Of a stretch of DNA of 64,000 nucleotides, positions 60,447-64,000 are shown piece after piece. Position 1 is the first letter of the stretch, and each line of letters begins with the position of its first letter. This stretch comes from an uncultured Jannaschia sp. (GTDB lineage: Bacteria; Pseudomonadota; Alphaproteobacteria; Rhodobacterales; Rhodobacteraceae): assembly GCA_947494145.1 (NCBI GenBank), contig CANLTZ010000012.1:1-64000 (forward strand), given 5' to 3'. The position numbers and the translations under genes are program-made. The notes beneath the pieces were generated by a model. That model saw nothing but the letters and a program-made list of their open reading frames with translations. It did no database searches and was not told the DNA's origin.

Positions 60447-61331
60447 ATGGTTGCCGCAACCGACCCGCAGGCCGTAGCCGCGCCCGATGCCTTGCCCAAG
60501 CCCGAAAACCGCGTCTGGAAGAAGTTCCGCCGCCACAAGTCGGCGATGCTGGGCGGCGTGCTGGTGGTGTTCTTCGTGGTCATCGCCCTTCTGGCGCCGT
60601 TTCTGCCCATCGCCGCGCCCGAGGCGACGGATTGGTCAGCCGTGCGTCAGGCGCCATCGGCGGCCCATTGGTTCGGCACCGATGAGATTGGGCGCGACGT
60701 CTTGGCCCGGCTGATCTGGGGCGCGCAGGCATCCCTGCTGGCCGGTGTCGTCTCGGTCGGGATTGCGGTTCTGGTGGGCGTGCCCTTGGGCATACTGGCG
60801 GGGTATTTCGGCGGCTGGATCGACGCCATCATCTCCCGCTGTACTGAGGCGCTGCTGGCCGTGCCCTTCCTGATCCTGGCCATTGCCTTGGCGGCGTTTC
60901 TGGGGCCCAGCCTGACCAATGCGATGATTGCCATCGGGATATCGGCCACGCCTTTGTTCATCCGCCTGACGCGGGGCCAGGTCATCAACGTGAAGGTGGA
61001 AGACTACGTCGAATCCGCCCGCGCCATCGGTTTGCCGACCCGCATGATCCTGACCCGCTACATCCTGCCCAACGTGGCGCCGCCCATTCTGGTGCAAGCC
61101 ACGCTGACGGTGGCGACGGCGATCATCGCGGAAGCGTCGCTCAGCTTTCTGGGGCTGGGGCAGCAGCCGCCCGCGCCAAGCTGGGGCTCGATGCTGAACG
61201 TGGCCAAGAACTTTCTAAACCAGGCGCCGTGGATGGCGATGTATCCCGGCATTTCGATCTTCCTAGTGGTTTTGGGCTTCAATCTGTTGGGCGACGGGCT
61301 GCGCGATGCGCTGGACCCGCGCGAGAGGTGA
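60447..61331 (+). CDS. Peptide ABC transporter permease, DppC/OppC-like
   Basis: A 294-residue membrane permease: a hydrophilic N-terminus, then KFRRHKSAMLGGVLVVFFVV, HWFGTDEIGRDVLARLIWGA, the EAA loop SARAIGLPTRMILTRYILPN and AEASLSFLGLGQQPPAPSWG, all typical of OppC/DppC. It is directly followed by the gamma-glutamyltransferase gene. Confidence 0.94.
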   Translation: MVAATDPQAVAAPDALPKPENRVWKKFRRHKSAMLGGVLVVFFVVIALLAPFLPIAAPEATDWSAVRQAPSAAHWFGTDEIGRDVLARLIWGAQASLLAGVVSVGIAVLVGVPLGILAGYFGGWIDAIISRCTEALLAVPFLILAIALAAFLGPSLTNAMIAIGISATPLFIRLTRGQVINVKVEDYVESARAIGLPTRMILTRYILPNVAPPILVQATLTVATAIIAEASLSFLGLGQQPPAPSWGSMLNVAKNFLNQAPWMAMYPGISIFLVVLGFNLLGDGLRDALDPRER

Positions 61332-61334
61332 GTG

Positions 61335-63122
61335 ATGACATTTACGACCAGACCCGAGATCCGCGGCACCTTCGGGGTTGTGACCTCGACCCATTGGATC
61401 GCGTCCGCCACCGGAATGGGCGTGTTGGAGCGGGGCGGGAACGCGTTTGATGCCGCCGTGGCAACCGCGCTGGTTCTGCAAGTGGTGGAGCCGCATTTGA
61501 ACGGACCGGCAGGCGATATGCCGGCCATCTTCCAGAAGGCGGGCGAAGCCGCGCAGGTGATCTGCGCCCAGGGACCCGCGCCAGAGGGGGCGACGATTGC
61601 GCATTACCGCGACCAGGGTCTGGAACTGGTGCCCGGGTCGGGGCTGCTGGCAACGGTGGTGCCCGGCGCCTTCGACGGCTGGATGCTGATGTTGCGCGAC
61701 CACGGGAGCATCGGTCTGCGGCACGCCCTGACCCCCGCCATAGACTATGCGCGCGACGGCCATCCGGTGCTGCCGCGCGTGGCCAATACGATTGCAGGGC
61801 TGGTCGAGTATTTCGCCGAAGAATGGCCCAGCTCGGCTGAGGTCTGGACGCCGGGTGGCGCAGCCCCCGAACCCAACGCCCTGTTTCGCAACCCGGACCT
61901 CGCACGCACCTACGAACGGCTGGTGGAGGCCGGGGAAGCGGCGGGGGAAGACCGCGTGGCCCAGATTGACGCGGCGCGGTCCGAATGGCGCGAGGGCTTC
62001 GTGGCCGACGCCATAGGCGACTATCTGGCCAAGGCAGAGGTGCATGACGTATCGGGCGCCAAGCATCGCGGCGTGCTGACCCGCAAGGACATGGCGGCGT
62101 GGCGGGCGAGCTATGAGGCGCCGCTGAGCTATGACTACCACGGCTGGACCGTCCACAAGACTCAGGCCTGGGGTCAGGGGCCGGTGCTGTTGCAGGCGTT
62201 GGCCATCCTGAAACACCATGATCTGGGCGCGATGGACCCGAAGGGCGCGGCCTTCGTCCATACGGTGATCGAGGCTATGAAGCTCGCCTATGCCGACCGC
62301 GAAGCCTATTACGGAGACCCCGATTTCAGCGAAGTGCCGATGGAGCATTTGCTGTCGGAGGCTTACAACGCAGAGCGTGCCAAACTGATCGAGCCGGAGG
62401 CGAGCCACGACCAGCGCCCTGGCCGCGTGCCGGGGTTTGAGGCGCAGGCCGACGCTTATATCGCCCGCGCCACGCGGGATTTCGGCGCCGCCGATGCTGC
62501 ACCACAAGAACCCACCATGGCGCATCTGACGGAAAAGCGGGGCGATACCGTCCATCTGGATGTGATTGACCGCTGGGGTAACATGGTGGCGTCCACGCCC
62601 TCGGGCGGGTGGTTGCAATCGTCCCCGGTGGTGCCGGGCCTGGGCTTTCCGCTCAATTCCCGGGCGCAGATGTTCTGGCTGGAAGAGGGGTTGCCGACCT
62701 CGCTCGCGCCCGGCCGCAGGCCGCGCACGACGCTGACGCCGTCGCTGGCCGAACACGAAGACGGGCGGCGGCTGGTCTTCGGCACGCCCGGTGGGGACCA
62801 GCAGGATCAATGGCAGCTCATCTGGTTTCTGCGGCTCGTCCACCATGGACTGGACCTTCAGGAAGGGATGGATGCGCCACTGTTCCATTCCATGCACTTT
62901 CAGGGCAGCTTCTATCCGCGCGAAGCGAAGCCGGGTGAGATGATGATCGAACCCGCTTTCGGCGACGACGTGATCGCGGCGCTGGAAGCGCGGGGCCACA
63001 TCGTCCACGTGGCCGAACCTTGGACCGTGGGGCGCCTGACAGCGGCCATGCGCGACCCTGACGGGATGCTGCGCGCGGCGGCGACGCCCAGATTGATGCA
63101 AGCCTATGCGGTGGGACGATGA
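61335..63122 (+). CDS. Gamma-glutamyltransferase-family protein
   Basis: A 595-residue Ntn-hydrolase-fold protein; GTG one codon upstream is an alternative start. MGVLERGGNAFDAAVATALV and LNGPAGDMPAIFQKAG mark the N-terminal part; the candidate autocleavage/nucleophile Thr405 is in KRGDTVHLDVIDRWGNMVAS, and PSGGWLQSSPVVPGLGFPLN follows. No signal peptide is seen, so it would act in the cytoplasm on imported peptides, unlike E. coli Ggt. It overlaps the DUF1028 gene by four bases. Confidence 0.9.
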   Translation: MTFTTRPEIRGTFGVVTSTHWIASATGMGVLERGGNAFDAAVATALVLQVVEPHLNGPAGDMPAIFQKAGEAAQVICAQGPAPEGATIAHYRDQGLELVPGSGLLATVVPGAFDGWMLMLRDHGSIGLRHALTPAIDYARDGHPVLPRVANTIAGLVEYFAEEWPSSAEVWTPGGAAPEPNALFRNPDLARTYERLVEAGEAAGEDRVAQIDAARSEWREGFVADAIGDYLAKAEVHDVSGAKHRGVLTRKDMAAWRASYEAPLSYDYHGWTVHKTQAWGQGPVLLQALAILKHHDLGAMDPKGAAFVHTVIEAMKLAYADREAYYGDPDFSEVPMEHLLSEAYNAERAKLIEPEASHDQRPGRVPGFEAQADAYIARATRDFGAADAAPQEPTMAHLTEKRGDTVHLDVIDRWGNMVASTPSGGWLQSSPVVPGLGFPLNSRAQMFWLEEGLPTSLAPGRRPRTTLTPSLAEHEDGRRLVFGTPGGDQQDQWQLIWFLRLVHHGLDLQEGMDAPLFHSMHFQGSFYPREAKPGEMMIEPAFGDDVIAALEARGHIVHVAEPWTVGRLTAAMRDPDGMLRAAATPRLMQAYAVGR

Positions 63123-63856
63123 CCTATTCCTTGATTGCGAAAACAGGTGACGAAATCGGGCTTATCGTGGCCTCTAAATTCTTTGCATGTGGCGCGGTGG
63201 TGCCCTTTGTCGGGGCGCGCAGTGCCGTCGCCAGCCAAGCCTTCTGCAACCCCATTTGGGGCAGTGGGGGGCGCGCTCGGCTGGAAGCTGGGGAGGCCGC
63301 CGATGCGGTGCTGGCCGATTTCGTGGCGCGCGATGGCGGGCAGGCCATCCGGCAGGCGCATATGATGGATGCCGAAGGGCGTTTCGCGGCCCATACCGGC
63401 GTCGATTGCGTAGACTGGTGTGGGCATCTGATCAGCGACGACCATTCGGTGGCGGGCAACATGCTGGCTGGGCCTGACGTGATCGAGGCCACGTCAGCGG
63501 CCTTCGCCGCCAGCACCGGCCCCCTGCCCGAGCGGCTGATCACGGCCATGCGCGCGGGTGAGGCCGAAGGCGGCGACAAGCGCGGGCGGCAGGCGGCGGG
63601 CCTGGTCATCCACCGGGGCGAAGCCCATGCCTGGCTGGATCTGCGCGCCGACGACGATGCCGACCCCTTGGGCGAATTGGAGCGGCTTTGGGACGTGGCG
63701 CAGGAACGCTACACCTCGTTCACGCTGGGCATGGCCACAGCAGAGAATTTCAGCGGCATGACCGATCGCGCGCCCATCGACGCGGCGATTGCCGCCGAAG
63801 AGGAACGGCGGAAGGCGGAAGGTCGTCCTTCGCGATCACGGGCGGTGGAGACATGA
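63119..63856 (+). CDS. DUF1028 protein (putative Ntn-hydrolase)
   Basis: A 245-residue protein. It starts MTYSLIAKTGDEIGLIVASK and has the family's VGARSAVASQAFCNPIWGSG, GGQAIRQAHMMDAEGRFAAH and DDHSVAGNMLAGPDVIEATS segments, plus KRGRQAAGLVIHRGEAHAWL. DUF1028 proteins are predicted Ntn-type amidohydrolases and often lie beside peptide importers and gamma-glutamyltransferases, as here. It probably assists peptide breakdown. Its stop overlaps the next start. Confidence 0.88.
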   Translation: MTYSLIAKTGDEIGLIVASKFFACGAVVPFVGARSAVASQAFCNPIWGSGGRARLEAGEAADAVLADFVARDGGQAIRQAHMMDAEGRFAAHTGVDCVDWCGHLISDDHSVAGNMLAGPDVIEATSAAFAASTGPLPERLITAMRAGEAEGGDKRGRQAAGLVIHRGEAHAWLDLRADDDADPLGELERLWDVAQERYTSFTLGMATAENFSGMTDRAPIDAAIAAEEERRKAEGRPSRSRAVET

Positions 63857-64000
63857 CGGACCCCGTCCGCGCCAAGCTGATGGACCTGATCGCCGCCGGT
63901 GATCTGGGCGAAGGCGGGCGCCTGCCCACCGAGCGTGCTTTGGCCGACCGCTTCGGCACCTCGCGGCGGCTGGTGCGGCAGGCGCTGGACGCGCTGGAAG
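63853..64000 (+). CDS. GntR-family regulator, N-terminal part (cut by the window end)
   Basis: The first 49 codons of a winged-helix regulator: LMDLIAAGDLGEGGRLPTER, ALADRFGTSRRLVRQALDAL. The LPTERxLAxxFGxSRxxVRxAL string is the GntR HTH. It overlaps the DUF1028 stop (ATGA), so it is part of the peptide operon and probably autoregulates it. The effector domain lies outside the window. Confidence 0.88.
   Translation, partial: MTDPVRAKLMDLIAAGDLGEGGRLPTERALADRFGTSRRLVRQALDALE

Noticed and set aside
61263-63101. A 612-residue open frame on the minus strand opposite the gamma-glutamyltransferase gene
   Set aside because: Shadow of a real high-GC gene; no recognisable domain, no start context.
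1-64000. CRISPR arrays, tRNA or rRNA genes, prophage, toxin-antitoxin pairs, restriction or other defence systems
   Set aside because: None are visible: there are no regularly spaced repeats, no cloverleaf or rRNA signatures and no matching protein motifs. The window's accessory content consists of an IS, small palindromic repeats and gene fossils.

Overview
This window looks like chromosomal DNA of an alphaproteobacterium of the Rhodobacteraceae (Roseobacter-type). The inference rests on the high-GC coding sequence, short translationally coupled operons (many ATGA, GTGA or TGATG overlaps), many TRAP and ABC uptake systems each with its own GntR, MarR or CRP-type regulator, an RTX protein with WNNGDGSD repeats, and a malonate operon. 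I see no rRNA, tRNA, CRISPR array, phage or replication origin. The first ~2 kb and parts of 5-6.3, 10.8-11.6 and 29.6-30.5 kb are richer in A+T, poor in genes and full of gene fossils and repeats.

Layout. 0-2 kb: an inactivated IS3-family insertion sequence carrying three extra palindromic insertions, next to a 114-bp MITE-like repeat. 2.2-5.1 kb: a chemoreceptor and a PhnD-type periplasmic binding protein. 5.4-6.3 kb: remains of a divergent pair, a haloalkane dehalogenase-like gene and an MmyB-type regulator. 6.4-10.8 kb: an RTX protein, and divergently an ECF sigma factor, a membrane anti-sigma candidate and a subtilase lipoprotein. 11.6-13.9 kb: a DJ-1/PfpI protein and a secreted SnoaL-like protein, divergent from a LysR regulator. 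13.9-22.8 kb: ferredoxin reductase and 7Fe ferredoxin, then a DUF971 protein, an AprA-like flavoprotein, an AprB-like ferredoxin, a HEAT-repeat protein, an SsuABC-like importer whose binding protein carries a NosL-like tail, and a CRP-type regulator. This is the most attractive candidate for an undescribed redox pathway. 23.2-28.8 kb: a TAXI-TRAP transporter divergent from a MarR regulator and a sulfatase/phosphonate monoester hydrolase. 29-31.4 kb: beta-carbonic anhydrase and a GNAT protein. 31.4-37.6 kb: a GntR regulator, a PotABCD-like importer and a hydantoin/Asp-Glu racemase. 37.8-45.2 kb: malonyl-CoA synthetase, malonyl-CoA decarboxylase, a DctPQM TRAP transporter, a GntR regulator and a fluoroacetate-dehalogenase-like hydrolase. 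45.5-55.6 kb: a TIM-barrel epimerase, an FGGY kinase, a ribose-type sugar importer, DhaK/DhaL and an aldo/keto reductase, probably a tetrose/pentose or polyol route. 55.9-64 kb: an Opp-type peptide importer, a gamma-glutamyltransferase homologue, a DUF1028 protein and the start of another GntR regulator.

Two structural themes cross these units. First, every one of the six substrate-binding-protein genes followed by its own transporter genes is followed immediately by a strong GC-rich stem-loop before the next gene, which probably sets the high protein ratio needed for binding proteins. Second, there are several families of short palindromic repeats: a 114-bp element with three copies, a ~42-bp palindrome inserted twice in one IS, and a mosaic 140-200-bp intergenic family between 37.6 and 50.9 kb.
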